Of a stretch of DNA of 64,000 nucleotides, positions 9,590 to 21,559 are shown piece after piece (the first letter of the stretch is position 1; every line of letters starts with the position of its first letter). Made by a program: the position numbers and the translations under genes. The notes beneath the pieces were generated by a model. The model had not been told where the DNA came from and did not search any database. It worked only from the letters and a program-made list of their open reading frames with translations. Source of the DNA: Pseudoscleropodium purum (lineage: Eukaryota > Streptophyta > Bryopsida > Hypnales > Brachytheciaceae); NCBI GenBank assembly GCA_963969395.1, contig OZ017795.1, positions 6,944,001 through 7,008,000 on the forward strand, read 5' to 3'.

Positions 9590-12000
9590 CGATGGTTAGG
9601 AATTTTTGTCTTGAACACCATAAAAAATATCTTTTCAAATGCTAAATGCAAGAATTAACATATGAAAATTCAAAGACTAATTTCTAGACTTTTGCCATGA
9701 AACCTTTAAGATACTAAACTTGAGTTTTTTTTTTCAAGTAGTTATCCGTATCGAGCATGTTACCCTATATTACAATTAATTTCTTCAGCAGCAGCAAATG
9801 CAACTAATAATTTGAATATTAACAAAGCTAATTTGATTATAAGTGAAGCAAAAGTAGACGAAGGTATTGTTTTAAAAAGATTTCAACCCAGAGACCAAAG
9901 ACGAGGATATCCTATACATAAACCTAATTGTCATATAACTATTATCGTAAAAAGTAGAAGTCAATAAAAAGAATTATGCTAATATCATTTAGAAAGGAAA
10001 AAAAGCATGGGACAAAAAATTAATCCACTTGACGTATTTTTAACGTTTTGGAAGAAACTGTCGATAATCTCAGTCCTATAGATGCTAATACAACTTTTCC
10101 AATTCATAGATTTGCTCTCGCTTTTATACAATTAGATACTAAATTATCTATTTTTGAAACAGAAATTAAAGTAGTAGATCTTTTAGCTCCCTATCGACGT
10201 GGTGGAAAAATTGGATTGTTTAGAGGGACTGGTGTAATATTTTGGACACTAAACTTAGTAAAATGATAACAACTATTCCTTGAAAATTTTCTAAGTCTTT
10301 GTAGTTCAAAGTTTTGCCATAATTTTGAAAGCACTTAAAGAATACTATAAACTTAAAATGAATAAAGCCAAAGCTTCGCCACCGTTTTAGAAAATAAATA
10401 AATTCTATAAATCTTTCAAAATCTAAAAATCTAAAGATTCGCCGTGTTTATAGCACGTACAACAATTTAAACAATTTTTCAAGTTCCCAAAATATAAACT
10501 TTCTCGTCCCAAATGCAACAAGGAAAAATATAGGCAACAAAACGTTGTTAGTACAAAACAAAGTTGTATACATGTGCTAGTACAAAGTTAGTACAACTAG
10601 AAATGAAGCCACAAATTAGTATAAATGTGTTAGTACTAGAAATCATTCAAACAAACACTAGAGGTTTTTCCTAAGTGGCATCACTAATTACAAGAAAAAA
10701 AAACTTTCTAAAATTAGTACAATGTTAGTACAAAATACCAAAAAACTTCAACAAAATACCAAAATTTCAATAAAACATTAACCAAGGCTTAAATAACTCA
10801 CTAAAAGTATTACAAAAAAATAGGTAAGCTTTAAAGGACCCCAAGTCCTTTAAAAAATTCTAAGTCCTTTAAGACAATTAAAAAAAAACAATAAAAGAAC
10901 TTGAAATGCTCCAAAAACATGAAAATTTGGCAACATAGCCTAAATGGCTAAAATTCAACTAAATGAATCCAAATAAAATAAGGCGACTCAAAATGAACTT
11001 AAAAGATGATTTGGGAGAGAAATGAGAGCCTTTACATAATTTTTCATGATCCTTATTCCCCCTAATTCTACAAGGTAATCTTATTATCTAAGATTTTCAT
11101 CCTAATATTAAGATTTTTGATTTTCTACGTTAATCTTATTCTCTAACTTTTGGATAAATGCTCCAAATTACAAACGGACTATGCCAATAGCTTTATAAGA
11201 ACATTTTTAATCTTAAAGACCTTCTTTTCCTTTTTTCAACTTCAAAAGTTCAAAAAATTCTAGTGCTGATCAAAGGCTCAAAATAAGATAAAAACCCGAA
11301 TTTTGAGATTTATCTTTTCAAATAAAAATAATTAACTAAGGCTTCTAAGTAGATTCTAGGGAGTAAGAAAAGACCCTAAGTTCGTTTTATTCTAACATCA
11401 TGTCCTCTTGATTTGTCAGTCAATTCCACATTCGATTTTTAATTTTGTTGGTTTTAAAGGATGTTACTAATTTTAGTACCTTCTGCTATCGAAATTTCAC
11501 AAAATTTGTTGAAATGTTTTATAAATATAAAAAAAATTATGCTAATTTTTAATGAGATTTTACTGCACTCATTGTAAGTTCTATAAATTTATCATTTTGG
11601 ATTTTGGCAATTGACCATTCAAAAAAAGATCTTTACAAGATTAGAAAAAACCAAGATTTTTTAAGTAACTTCTCATGGAATTCCTCAAGAGATGTCCAAG
11701 CTTACATTTTTTACTTTACACATTTGAAAAAAGAATACAAATCCTATCATTTCCTTTAATTTCTGGTGAACAAGAAATCTTTTATAAAAAAGGGAATCTT
11801 GGTGAAGAGATTGCGCCGTTAGACTCCTCGTATGGCTTCCACTACAAATCACCATATTTATGTCGTAAATGCCCTTTGTTGCTTCATTTTGAGTTTCTCC
11901 ACCTACAGACTAATAATTGAGATTTTTACTATTTCATCAATGGAATGGGAAAACTGAAACTTCTCTTGGGGAATTTACCTTAGGGTCCTTACAAGATTTT
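9590..12000 (+). repeat. Long dispersed repeat R2, copy A (retroelement-like), split by plastid DNA
   Basis: Many short blocks occur in the same order here and at 25,980-28,400. Examples are ACTAATTTCTAG, AAAGCTT[CT]GCC, GGACCCCAA.TCCTTT, AAATGCTCCAAA, GAGGGCCTTT-like, AGTAAGAAAAGA.[CT]C.AAGTT and TTGCGCCGTTAGACTCCT (CTTCGCCGTTGAACTCCT in the other copy). Identity is low and the copies are AT-biased, so this is an old LTR-type or unclassified element. The plastid insertion at 9,740-10,234 lies inside copy A and has no counterpart in copy B. The 81-codon ORF at 11,675-11,920 belongs to this repeat and is not a separate gene. Confidence 0.5.
9740..10234 (+). pseudogene. Composite plastid DNA insertion (NUPT): rpl22 end, rps3 start, atpB fragment
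   Basis: Positions 9,740-9,967 read as the C-terminal part of plastid ribosomal protein uL22 ([20 protein letters not shown], then ending [16 protein letters not shown] and TAA). After a 39-base spacer, positions 10,007-10,030 give the first codons of plastid rps3 (MGQKINPL), the normal plastid gene order. At 10,031 the sequence switches abruptly to plastid atp[12 protein letters not shown], then [32 protein letters not shown] and [10 protein letters not shown]. The expected GGAGVGKT P-loop is destroyed at the end. The two fragments were joined before or during nuclear integration. Many substitutions show that the insertion is old. Confidence 0.88.
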
Positions 12001-12622
12001 CTTAGACTAATTTAGTCAATATATGTCTCATTACACAAATAAATATAGACAATTGGACAATATCTACTACCACATTTATTATTGACAATATATATGTTTC
12101 TACTCTATTTACAAGTAAGATTTTGGTATATTTAGGAAAAATTAGGTATAAAGTGACTAAGAGACGTATTAACATGTGCAATACTGATTTTGGTCTAATA
12201 TAATTTTTAGTTCTTTTAACACTTAAAACTACACTCAAAATATATAAGAAATTCAAAAAAAAATCATGTGTCTTAAGTAATGAAACCGAAACTCACAAGT
12301 TGCTGCTTTTACTATACAATTTGTACACCTCAGGAATTACTACTGATACGACGTCATCCATCTTTCACTTTCTCGACACTTTCATCCGATATGCACTGAA
12401 GTCTTAGAAAGCATGGAAATGACCCAGTACCTTTTTAAATGTGGAATTATTGCAAATTCGAACTTCTTTATCTCCATCATACATTGTTGGCTCCCCCTTG
12501 TACATGATGGTTCCCTCCTTCCAAATCCATGATGCAAAATATAAAGGGTCACATACGAGGAGGTGGCCTTGATCTCGAAACAACCCACGGTTAAGAAACA
12601 GAAGGCAATGTATGACACATAG
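12001..12622. other. AT-rich stretch without a supported gene
   Basis: Two short minus-strand ORFs (12,002-12,256 and 12,382-12,657) have low-complexity or non-conserved sequence and no recognisable motif. I see nothing else here. Confidence 0.4.
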
Positions 12623-13710
12623 TTGACAGGAATAGAGGCTCTCATACCATCGGTCATGATAGGTGTAGATCGCGCATTGTTTTACAACATCAACACCAAA
12701 TCATCTCAATCTTCCAATCTAAGCAATGAATTTGATGCCCCGGCCCTCGATGTGCATTTTGCACAACGTCGCAATATTTTAAAGGAACGTTGGCACTTAT
12801 TTAGAGATGATAGGGAAGCATTTCAAATAATGAAGTGCTTGTATCACAACCCGCAGAGTTCCATTCAAGAGGTCTTATTCTTGACCGCAAGTAAAGTGGA
12901 CTCGATGCATTACAGATACTTGATCATGTGGTGTTGGTTGTTCAAAAAGAAAGAAGAGGCAAAATGAGTCTCGAGCTACTTTGAATGAAAATATGCGCCG
13001 TTGGTTAAAATGTTGCATTCAATCGGGGTAGAAATAACATCGATGGAGAATGTGTAAGACAACAAGGGATGAGACAACGTGGTCAATATTGTTGCCAATT
13101 TGAATGCAATGATTGAAGAATGCATAACCAACAAAGAATTCGTAAACGGAGTTGATGATGAGGTTTCAATCGTACATGAAGAACTGTCTAAGCTTTGTGC
13201 AGAGTTGGAGGTTGAGTAGGTTGGACGTACTGCAACTAACGCAGTTGTGAATGCGATGTTGAGTATCATATACAACATGTCCATTGAATACTCCATCTTC
13301 TCAAGCAGTCTACTAATGTGACCGGATCATACTATTCAAGATCCAGTTGCCACTCTATCAATTGAAGTCGTAGCCCATGCACGCTTTAAACTGACGTCAG
13401 ACTTTATTGTAGCAAAGTTGGAAATGAATACAAGCGATACTTTAGAAGTGGCTTCTATTGCTCTCGGTGCCACGGGGGCCCTATAGCAAGAGAAATGAAT
13501 TCAAAGTAGTGCAAGTCCAAGTTGGCACTTCCTTTTCAACCTCGTCTATTTAGGCAATGCAAAGATGTCTAAAAGATGCAGATGCTGTATATTGCAGTGG
13601 CTTGATGTAAAACTTTGTGGTGTCAGTTTGCATCAAGTCCTATGCCATTTTTATTCACCTTGGTGCATTGGCATATGCGAGCCGTTGAATAATACATCCA
13701 TGGAATAGAT
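12623..13710 (+). pseudogene. Long decayed single-frame ORF, family unknown
   Basis: One plus-strand frame reads like a real protein for about 360 codons: an open part 12,623-12,967, then further coherent blocks (EVSIVHEELSKLCAELEVE, VVAHARFKLTSDFIVAKLE, NTSDTLEVASIALGATGAL). The stops scattered through it (TGA, TAA, TAG) fit CGA, CAA and CAG codons hit by C-to-T change. No frameshift is needed to keep the sense up to about 13,490. I do not recognise the family. It could be a captured gene or a transposon ORF. The segment right after it (13,623-14,078, minus) has an unrelated open frame with no known motif. Confidence 0.4.
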
Positions 13711-15519
13711 GTGACCCATGGATTTTGTAAATGAATGTAAATCCCTGAATTGACCATTATTATAGACGTACTTTTATTGTAAATGTTCATTGTACCATAT
13801 TTTTCAATGTTAAATATAATTTTATGGTTTACATGTGGCATTTCTATTTGAACTTTCACTCCATACATGCCTTGATGCACGACAACATGATTTTTTGTTT
13901 CTTTACAACTTGACGCCCTTGCCCTTGTCCTTCTAACCCAAATGTTCAGACGTGTATCCTGATGTAAGTTTTTGTCTTTGGGTACATTAAAACAAGATAA
14001 ATTTTTGTCTCTAGTTGAAAATTCAATGACAAGTATGAAGTTCATATCTCTAGCCAACATTACAGCGGGCCCACTCATTGGCTCGTGGAATGTACAAACA
14101 TCGATTGTTCCAATTCAAAGTCACTTGGGTTTTTACTTGTGAAGATGATAAAGAAGTGCAGTCCTTTATTGATCCAATTGCATTTGTATTTGTAGATTTT
14201 TTGCTCCACTGGCACAAGGAGCTCATGTTGGGTTCTGGGTATGAACTGTTAATGAGCCCTAAACTTTCCACTTAGCTTTAAAATTTGACACCTATAGATA
14301 CTTTTTTATTTGTGAATTCTTTAGAAACGCATCATAACAATGCAACTACAAGAAAGCTTTAGAAAAATTATGCGGCTCACTAGAAATAGATACTGGTAAC
14401 TCAACATGAGCTTTCTTTGATGGTAATGGAATTTGGCGTCAAGTGTTGGCCATGTTGTGGTATGCATACTTGGATGGCTTAGATGAAAAAATGTGGAGTT
14501 AGATTAGATGCTTCGTCTATCAGGTTGAATGTTTTTTGCATCGAAAGAAGATCTTTCTACTTTGCGAACGAAAAATTATCTTCTTGATTCCATTGGTAGA
14601 GTGAGGATGTGGTTTCCAAGTACCCATTGATATGACTCTTCTCATTCATCCTTGGGTTGGAGGCACTATACCATTAGGGATATTTTAGAGGCTCTATGGG
14701 GCCGTTCTAAAGCGACACGCTACTCTGACAAATTTGGGCTACAGAACTATTGCAAATGTCGTATGCAAAAGGCGGAGCATACAAGTTTCAAAAAGGCAAT
14801 TAGGTTGAATAACCTAGTAATCATTGTACGGCAAGGGGAAGCACATGGCAATGCAACATGATTTATTTTATGTCTTGGTTACCTGAATAAAGCCAAATGC
14901 AGTGTGTTAATTTGACTTCATTTATTTGATTGGCAAATTAAATAAATTGTATCAAATTAAGTTGTATTAAACAACTCATATGGACACTTGCTTGACTTCG
15001 TGCGTTTGAAGATAAGAAGGGAAGCCCTTTATATGAGCGGAATAATGGTAGATGAAGAAATCCATGTGGAATATGTGAATGAAGATAAATAGGAACTTGA
15101 CCGCTTGCAATTGAATAAAGCACAGGAACCATGTCAAGGGTGAAATTTTAGACTTCACTCATGTATAGTAGAATTTTTTCAGAAAGAACCCTAGACGGAA
15201 ATTTTTTGGGAAATAAAGCTACCTTTTGTCACCACAATCCATCCAAGGATTTGAAATTCCAAATCAAAGCGAGGGACAAATTTTGAGAGAGGATGTTTAA
15301 AAATGTTTAAAAAGAAGTCCCTTAAACACCCTCCTTCAAATTTGTCTATTGATTGTGGAATTTTCTTTTGACTATGATTATAGAATTTAAAATTTTATCA
15401 TATTTTAGATCACGTTAATAATGTCTCCAAAAAATTTCAAAGCAAAAAAAGATATAGAACCTATGCAAAAAAAATTAGCAATGCAACAATGTCTAAAAGT
15501 TTACAATGGAACATAATTT
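13711..15519. other. Moderately AT-rich DNA with weak coding traces
   Basis: Short open frames occur on both strands: 13,623-14,078 minus (151 codons), 14,078-14,275 plus and 14,652-14,861 plus. Base composition here is less AT-rich than the surroundings and similar to the decayed ORF at 12.6-13.7 kb. The stretch may therefore be the rest of the same dead element. I recognise no domain and cannot choose a strand. Confidence 0.3.
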
Positions 15520-15804
15520 TTGAAATATGTTAACCACAACATAATTTTGAATTTTACTAATAAAAGTTCTGAATTAAAAGATATTCTATTGATTTATAAT
15601 CTTCCAAAAAAAATTCCAAAAAAACAAAAATTCTACTTTTTATGGTATTTAGAAGCCTTGTGCGAAGAAAGAATGCAATATGACTTTGAGCATGACATAG
15701 AAAAAGGATCAAGGTCTATTCCTAATTTGTTTCTATTTTATTCTTGGTATGTTTTAATCAATGGGAACTCTAGTTTACTGAGAACTTCCACTAGGGAATT
15801 CTAA
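15520..15804 (+). pseudogene. Possible plastid ycf2-like fragment
   Basis: The 94-codon frame contains KKQKFYFLWYLEALCEERMQ followed by YDFEHDIEKGS. This resembles the conserved F-x-WYFEALCE-x-RMQ-x-DF segment in the C-terminal part of plastid Ycf2. The Lys/Phe/Ile-rich composition also fits a plastid gene. Sequence on either side, including the last 35 residues, does not extend the match convincingly. The window already holds one certain plastid insertion, which makes a second one plausible. The assignment rests on a short motif recalled from the family. Confidence 0.4.
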
Positions 15805-17832
15805 CTAACTGAAAATTGAATCCAAAAGGAGGGGCGTGGCCGCGTGGGAGACAAGTCACATTCAATGATACCAAAGTTTGCTCCCCACATTTAGTATTCA
15901 ACATATTATATTTTATAAAACATAAACAAAACACCTCTTTCTAATCACATGAAGCAAATAAGTAAATAATAAGTAAATAAATAAATAATTCAAGTTAACA
16001 AATGATTTTAGAATCATACAAAAAATTTTAAAATAATTATGAAATGGTTAAAAAAGTTATTCTATTGATTACATTTACATAATGCATCTTTGTACTTTAA
16101 TGATGGAAACCACAATTGTCTTCATAATAAATTAATAATTAAAAAATCCCCATTATATTCACATTATTTTTTTTTCTTTCTAGTTTATTCATGCAATGTC
16201 TCAAAATATATTTTGGCACAAGAAAGAAACAAAATAAACTTTTTTATTGTTTAACATTAATCACATTAGTCACATTGATTTATGTTTCGTGATTCAAAAA
16301 TTTGTCCAAGACATTTTCTTAAGTTGTAGAAATCCTAAACAAAGTTATGAGCATATGAATTTCAACTTGTCAACACCAATTTTATTTTATTTTGTTTTGG
16401 TAGCCCAAACCATCCAAAAATTGCAAAAAAGTTTACAAATGTCGAAAACTCCCATAAATTAGCACTTCAATAGTTCAATGTCTTGTAGTATAAAAAATAT
16501 ACACAAATTATAAAAAAAATTGTAAAAGATTTAATTTGATTGTGACTAATAAGATTAATGCTCCAAAAGGATATTAGTCACATTGATTAGAAATTTAGAA
16601 TTGAAAGAATCTTCTATGATTCATGTTTCTTGATTCAATAAATTATCTAAGACATTTGTAAGTCTCATAGTTGTTACTTCAACTTCAAAAAAAAAAAAAA
16701 TTTCACTTCTGCTCATTTTTATAGTACTTTTCATTTTAAAAGAGTTAAAGAATGTGTTGACATCTTATTCATTAGAAGAAATTTGAAGCCAATGAAAGCT
16801 TGTTTTAAGCTTGTTCCTTTTGATATTCCCCTTGCAGTGAAAGAACGGCTTGGTGTTAGAAAAAAAAATTCATAAAAAAAATATAATAATTTCTAAAATG
16901 ATAAAAAAATTGAAAAAAAATTATCCTTATATGACGTGGCAGTGGCTTGGCCTTGTCATTCTATTGCAGTGGTGTAGTTTTTGTGTTTCTTGCAATTTGA
17001 GAGCTTGCAAGCTTCTATTGGCTTCAACTCCCTTCTAATAAGTAGAAGTTCATTCAATCATGGAGTGTTATTTTTCAAAAGTCTAGAAATGCTCTAAGTA
17101 CTTCCATTTATTATTTCTAGTATCTAATTAGAGGTTTAGTACATCAACTAAATGTTTGAGATAGATTTGAACATTGATAAACAAAGTTGTAGGAAACTTT
17201 TAATTTTAATTTTTATTAGATTTACTAAAATCCACCAATTCCAAAAGAATGTGCACTGAAGATTGGAGAGACAGATTTTGAGCTTAAGAACATGCCATGA
17301 GTTTAATGATGAAGTCGGTTTGTGAAGATTCTTCAAAACAAAAATAATTCCTTTTTGGCCGAATTAAAAATAAGTAATGATTTTAGACTTTTTATGATTA
17401 ATGCAAGTAAACATGTAAACTTGCAACTAATATTTGGAAACTTTCTAAATTGTAGAAAATGACTCCATTGGAAGTAAACTACATTTATCAGCAATGGCCA
17501 ACAAAAAATTCATTAAAATTATTCAAGTTGCAATAAAATCCCACTAAAAATTATGATAATGTATTATAGCCTAAAAAGAGTCTGACCAAATTTCAAGACA
17601 TTCCAACACCAACAAGTATCATAATTGGAGACATCAACAAATTTTAATAGATTTTGAAAACATTCGATAAGTTGACTAGCGCACTAAGAGCATATGATGT
17701 CCAAATGAAATTGTGAGCATTTATTTAACCACCCTTGGTAAATAAATAAGACACAACCAGATTCTTGTTTTTTTAAAGTGATTTTATTCTATTGGATATC
17801 TAACGCCGGTTCATTGTACATTCTTTGGATAC
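15805..17832. other. AT-rich DNA with dispersed repeats
   Basis: No gene is visible. It includes the dispersed repeat at 16,780-17,050 and repeat R1 copy 2 at 17,713-17,860. Two parts near 16,255-16,320 and 16,575-16,650 share phrases such as AGTCACATTGATT and CAAGACATTT or TAAGACATTT, a small local duplication. Confidence 0.4.
16780..17050 (+). repeat. Dispersed repeat R3, copy 1
   Basis: Ordered blocks (TTTAAGCTTGTTC, CCTTGCAGTGAA, a run of A-rich sequence, GTGGCAGTGGCTTGG, GTCATTCTATTGCAGTGG, TTGAGAGCTTGCAAG, TTCAACTCCCTTCTAAT) match, with divergence, the tract at 21,560-21,830 in the same orientation. Function is unknown. Confidence 0.5.
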
Positions 17833-17860
17833 TATATATCCTAATAAGACCCTTCTCTTC
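17713..17860 (+). repeat. Dispersed repeat R1, copy 2 of 3
   Basis: It contains ACCACCCTTGGTAAAT, GACACAACCAGATTCTTG, TTGGATATCTAACG and GGTTCATTGTACATTCTTT in the same order as the copies near 6.9 and 23.6 kb. It overlaps the end of the decayed reverse transcriptase on the opposite strand, so R1 may be part of that retroelement family. Confidence 0.5.
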
Positions 17861-18280
17861 ACTCCTAAAAGAGTTTAAAAAGGTTCAAAACAATGCTCGT
17901 ATTTCTACATTGAATAAGGCATTTTTGTACCTATAATAAATGATTTATACTAATAGACTGGATAATAAAGTCAGCAATATACACTATCATTGATTTATGA
18001 AGTAGGTTTGAGAATGTCAAAAGGCATCATAATGTAGACAAAGGTATTCCATAGGATAATAAAGGTTGTTTTTAACTAATTTTTACATACTATTGAGATC
18101 TAATTATAGCCGGAATATTCATCTATCAAGGTGAATAATTCATTTCCAACTATTTCATCTAAAATAGTATTAATGAAAGGAAGAGGAATATGATCTTTAT
18201 ATATATGTTTGTTTAATTGATCATAGTCTACACATACTTGAAGCTTACCATTTTTAAAAATTAAAATCATAGACAAAATA
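17833..18280 (-). pseudogene. Heavily decayed Ty3/gypsy reverse transcriptase
   Basis: Read on the minus strand, blocks appear in the family order. They are a CVDY-like VDYDQLNK-type region (near 18,220-18,270), DHIPLPFINTILDEIVGNE (18,145-18,200), IDEYSGYN (18,102-18,136), a KTTF/PWNTF block followed by MMPFDI (18,010-18,070), and YIADFIIQS (about 17,960-17,990), where the catalytic YxDD should be. The second-to-last Asp is replaced by Ala. Stops and small indels interrupt it throughout. It is unrelated in detail to the elements at 1-4 kb and 59-64 kb and much older. Confidence 0.7.
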
Positions 18281-19434
18281 CATTCTATAATTTCTATGGG
18301 TTTAATGAAACTAGCCTACAATAACCGTTCAATTTCTATTTTGTTTAAGAGCTGCAAAGACAATTTTATTTGTTGTTGTTTTTATTTAATGGATACAACA
18401 CCTCAAAATATAAGTATAATATGTTGTGAAATTGGGTAGTTACTCCTTAAAGGTCAAGATAAGACCATGCAAATACATCTCTGTATTTCATGATTAAACA
18501 TCTATAGTTTTTGAGTTCAACTTTCTCTAGATGTGATTTTACTTTGATCATCTTAGGTTATTCTCTTGAAAAAAAATGTTTATCTCTTTTCAATTAAAAT
18601 TCTGTATATGGACTGGATCACTTGGTCTATAATATCAATTGTTAAGGATTGGAGCGCATGTGGTCACATAAGACCCTATTTGCAAGCCCTCTAAGCTCTT
18701 GTAAATATGTAAAGAAGGTAAAATAGTTTCTTTAGGTATGAGAGATTCCAAAATCATGAACTAAATATTGTCAACTTTTCATAGACATGTATATATTGTT
18801 GTTTATGTTCTATACACATGCACAAAAAACAACCATGATTCTAATATGATATCAATAGTAATGTCCATAATGGCCTCAGTAACAAGCACATATTTATAGT
18901 ACAGTGTCACATTGTGAATGCTATTACTATGTATAAATAAATAATTATATGTCAAATCAAAGGATTTTTTAAAAATATTAAGAGGCAATTGGAATGATAT
19001 TCTTCTTGATACTCTATTTTCTTACCTTTGTTAGACATTCATTTGATCATAGTTCTTTTATTTTCATTTAGAAAGATATTTTGAAACTTCATGTATTAGA
19101 AGTTATTAAAATAAAAGGTGAAGTTTATTTTACCTTTCTTTTAATTCATTTTAATTCCACATAAGGATGTGGATAGAGTTATGGAGTAGAAAAGAGTTAG
19201 TCAATGGATGAAATGTGGTTCATATAGCTTGTTTGAAGAAACTCACATGCTCAAGTGAAAGAGATGGAGGATGAGGTGGAAAATGAGGTGGAGGAGTCTT
19301 CTTCTTCCTCCTCATAATTTGTTTAGGAGAGCCGTGAGTTTGGAGCCATGAATTTGAAAAACATAGCATGTTGAGTTTTGTAAATGTTGTAATGAAATTT
19401 TGAGAGCATGTTCTTCTTTTTCTTGTGATTTTAT
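18281..19434. other. AT-rich DNA, probably upstream remains of the decayed retroelement
   Basis: In the minus direction this is the gag/protease side of the reverse-transcriptase remnant, but no gag, zinc knuckle or protease motif survives that I can recognise. No other gene is visible. Confidence 0.35.
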
Positions 19435-20175
19435 ATCCCTATTACTTGCTTGATTTGAAGTTTCCATATGAAAGTTATACTTAAGGGAATGAGAGGGGTT
19501 TATTTGCCATGGAGTTTGAGGGCTGAATCTTTAAGAGACTACAAGTTATGGACAATATTTTTATTTTAGTTTTTTTCTTAAATGATTGTAGATACTTATG
19601 TTACCTTTCCAAAAAGCTATTACACACTTGATTTGGAATTGTAGAGTGAAAGTTATACACTTGAAAGCAAAATAATGATGAGTTGCTTTTGAATTAAAGA
19701 AAAAGACCTTTGACCGCCTATAACTTATAGATAGTATTTTTGTTTTAGTTGAATTTTAAGGAAATTGTATATTCTTGTGTTAGCTTTCTAAAAATTTATC
19801 ACACATTTTATTTGGAGTTGTATAGTAGAAGATATGGTGCTAAAAGTATGAAGGTTTAAAGTTGCCGCCAGAATTGAGAGTATCAACTTCAGTACACTAT
19901 AAAATGTGGAAAGTATCTTATTTCGAGTTGAATTTTAGAGAGATTGTAGATACTTGTGTTATCTTTCCAAAAAGCTATCACATGCTCAATTTGGATTTAT
20001 ATGGTGAGAGAAGAAGTGAAGTAATATCAAGCTACCTTTGATTTGAGAAGAAGAAATTTTGAACAGCCATAAAAGATGGATAGTATTTTATTTTGACTTG
20101 AATTTTTGAGAGGTTGTAGATATTTGTGTTAGATTTTCTAAAAGCTATCACACTCTTCATTTGGAATTTTGGAGC
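19435..20175 (+). repeat. Diverged tandem repeat, unit about 175 bp, about 4.5 copies
   Basis: Each unit carries GATTGTAGATACTTGTGTTA, then [CT]TTTCCAAAAAGCTAT[CT]ACAC, a TTTGGA[AG]TT phrase, an A-rich AGAAGAAG stretch and a GATAGTATTTT phrase. Clear cores lie near 19,585, 19,760, 19,940 and 20,115, with a weaker copy near 19,440. Spacing is about 170-180 bp. No coding potential is seen. Confidence 0.75.
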
Positions 20176-20327
20176 AATCATGACACTCATTTGAGTGTTG
20201 GATACTTCTTTGAAGCATTTCACAAGTTTTATTTTCAAGACATTCAACTTCTTTACAACTTTTGGTTGCATACTTGGATTATATTATCTTCTACAGAGCA
20301 TACATGGTATCTATACGACTTGGAGCA

Positions 20328-20425
20328 TTATATGAGTATTAATACAAATATTAATACAAATACTTATATGAGTACTTATACAAGTATTTATATAAGTACT
20401 TATACAAATATTTATACAACTTAAT
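20328..20425 (+). repeat. AT-rich minisatellite, 12-bp unit
   Basis: Repeats of TATAAGTACTTA and variants (TACAAATATTTA, TATGAGTACTTA) run for about 100 bases and make an ATG-led artefact frame of NTNINT and YTSIYIS type. A degenerate continuation runs to about 20,490. Confidence 0.75.
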
Positions 20426-20499
20426 GAATTCGACAGGTATTTATATGACTTCAAATACTATATAAGTATGTATATCAATACACGTATTATTCATATGTA

Positions 20500-21559
20500 T
20501 TTTACTTGTATGGAGACGCCATATTTGATGTATATTGTTTGAATTTCACTTCTATTTGGTTATAGATTCCTTCATGTCTTGAACCAATTTTAATTGCAGC
20601 TAGAAACTGAGTGTTTTTTCAAGCCAAATTCTCTTTCTACGACAACAGTAGGCAGTGGATTCCATTTTCTAGGCAAAAATGTATCATGTGCGCAATTTAT
20701 AAAATGCAACTATGTTCTTCACGTCGTTTGGTAAAACACACGTGTTGTCAACGCACACGTCTAATACAACAGACTGTGCATTGCAAAATCTTCCTAAATC
20801 CACATCATTGTATTATCTACGTCATTTCCCACCATTTCTATGTCATAACTAGTCATGTCCATGTCCTACACACATGGCGCCACCTATTGTAACATTTCAG
20901 CAACTAGACAAATGTTTGAAAAGTTTGCGTGGCACTACCCCTATATGTATTGCTGACATGGAGGCCACATGGCATTGACATGTTACTTTTTAAAGAGCTT
21001 CAAATAACATGATGGGCAACGCATTTTGAAAAAACATACCCACTATGCAACCTATTCCTTACAATTTCAAGGTATTTTTAACATGTTCAAAAGAAAGGAT
21101 TTTTTTGTGATATTTATGCTAATAGCACACTTGTCATAGATTACATGTTTTTTTTATTTCTTAGACTATCACAAAAAACAAGGATTTCTTCTAGTGTAGT
21201 GGCAACAAATTTCAAAATATGAACTTGGTATGCACCTTCCATACTTTGTCCAATTTTCCTCTATACTTTCTAGCATATCTATTGTACCCACCTCTCAACC
21301 TAGCAACAATACCCACAAATTCACCTCAAAGTGTCTCGGAATAGGTACTCCATTCCTATCCACATCATTGTGGAGAATGACAGGATGAATGCCAAAGTGA
21401 ATCTATATTTTGAAAACCCTAAATTTTCAAAACAAAACAAAGTAAAATTAATGATGCTTCGAGTCATCAATCTTGTTTTTAATTGGATTCATAAAATAAC
21501 AACAAATGAGAGATTATAAACAAATTGATTGGATAAAAATTTAGGATTAGAAGGGATTT
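20500..21559. other. Intergenic DNA, no gene recognised
   Basis: Moderately AT-rich. Short frames at 20,611-20,892 and 21,331-21,519 have no motif. Nothing else is seen. Confidence 0.35.

Noticed and set aside
11675..11920. An 81-codon frame first thought to be organellar
   Set aside because: The DNA aligns with the repeat at 28.1-28.3 kb, where the frame is not kept, so it is part of repeat R2.
13623..14078. Minus-strand frame of 151 codons
   Set aside because: No motif or homologue was recognised. It overlaps the end of a better-supported decayed frame on the plus strand.
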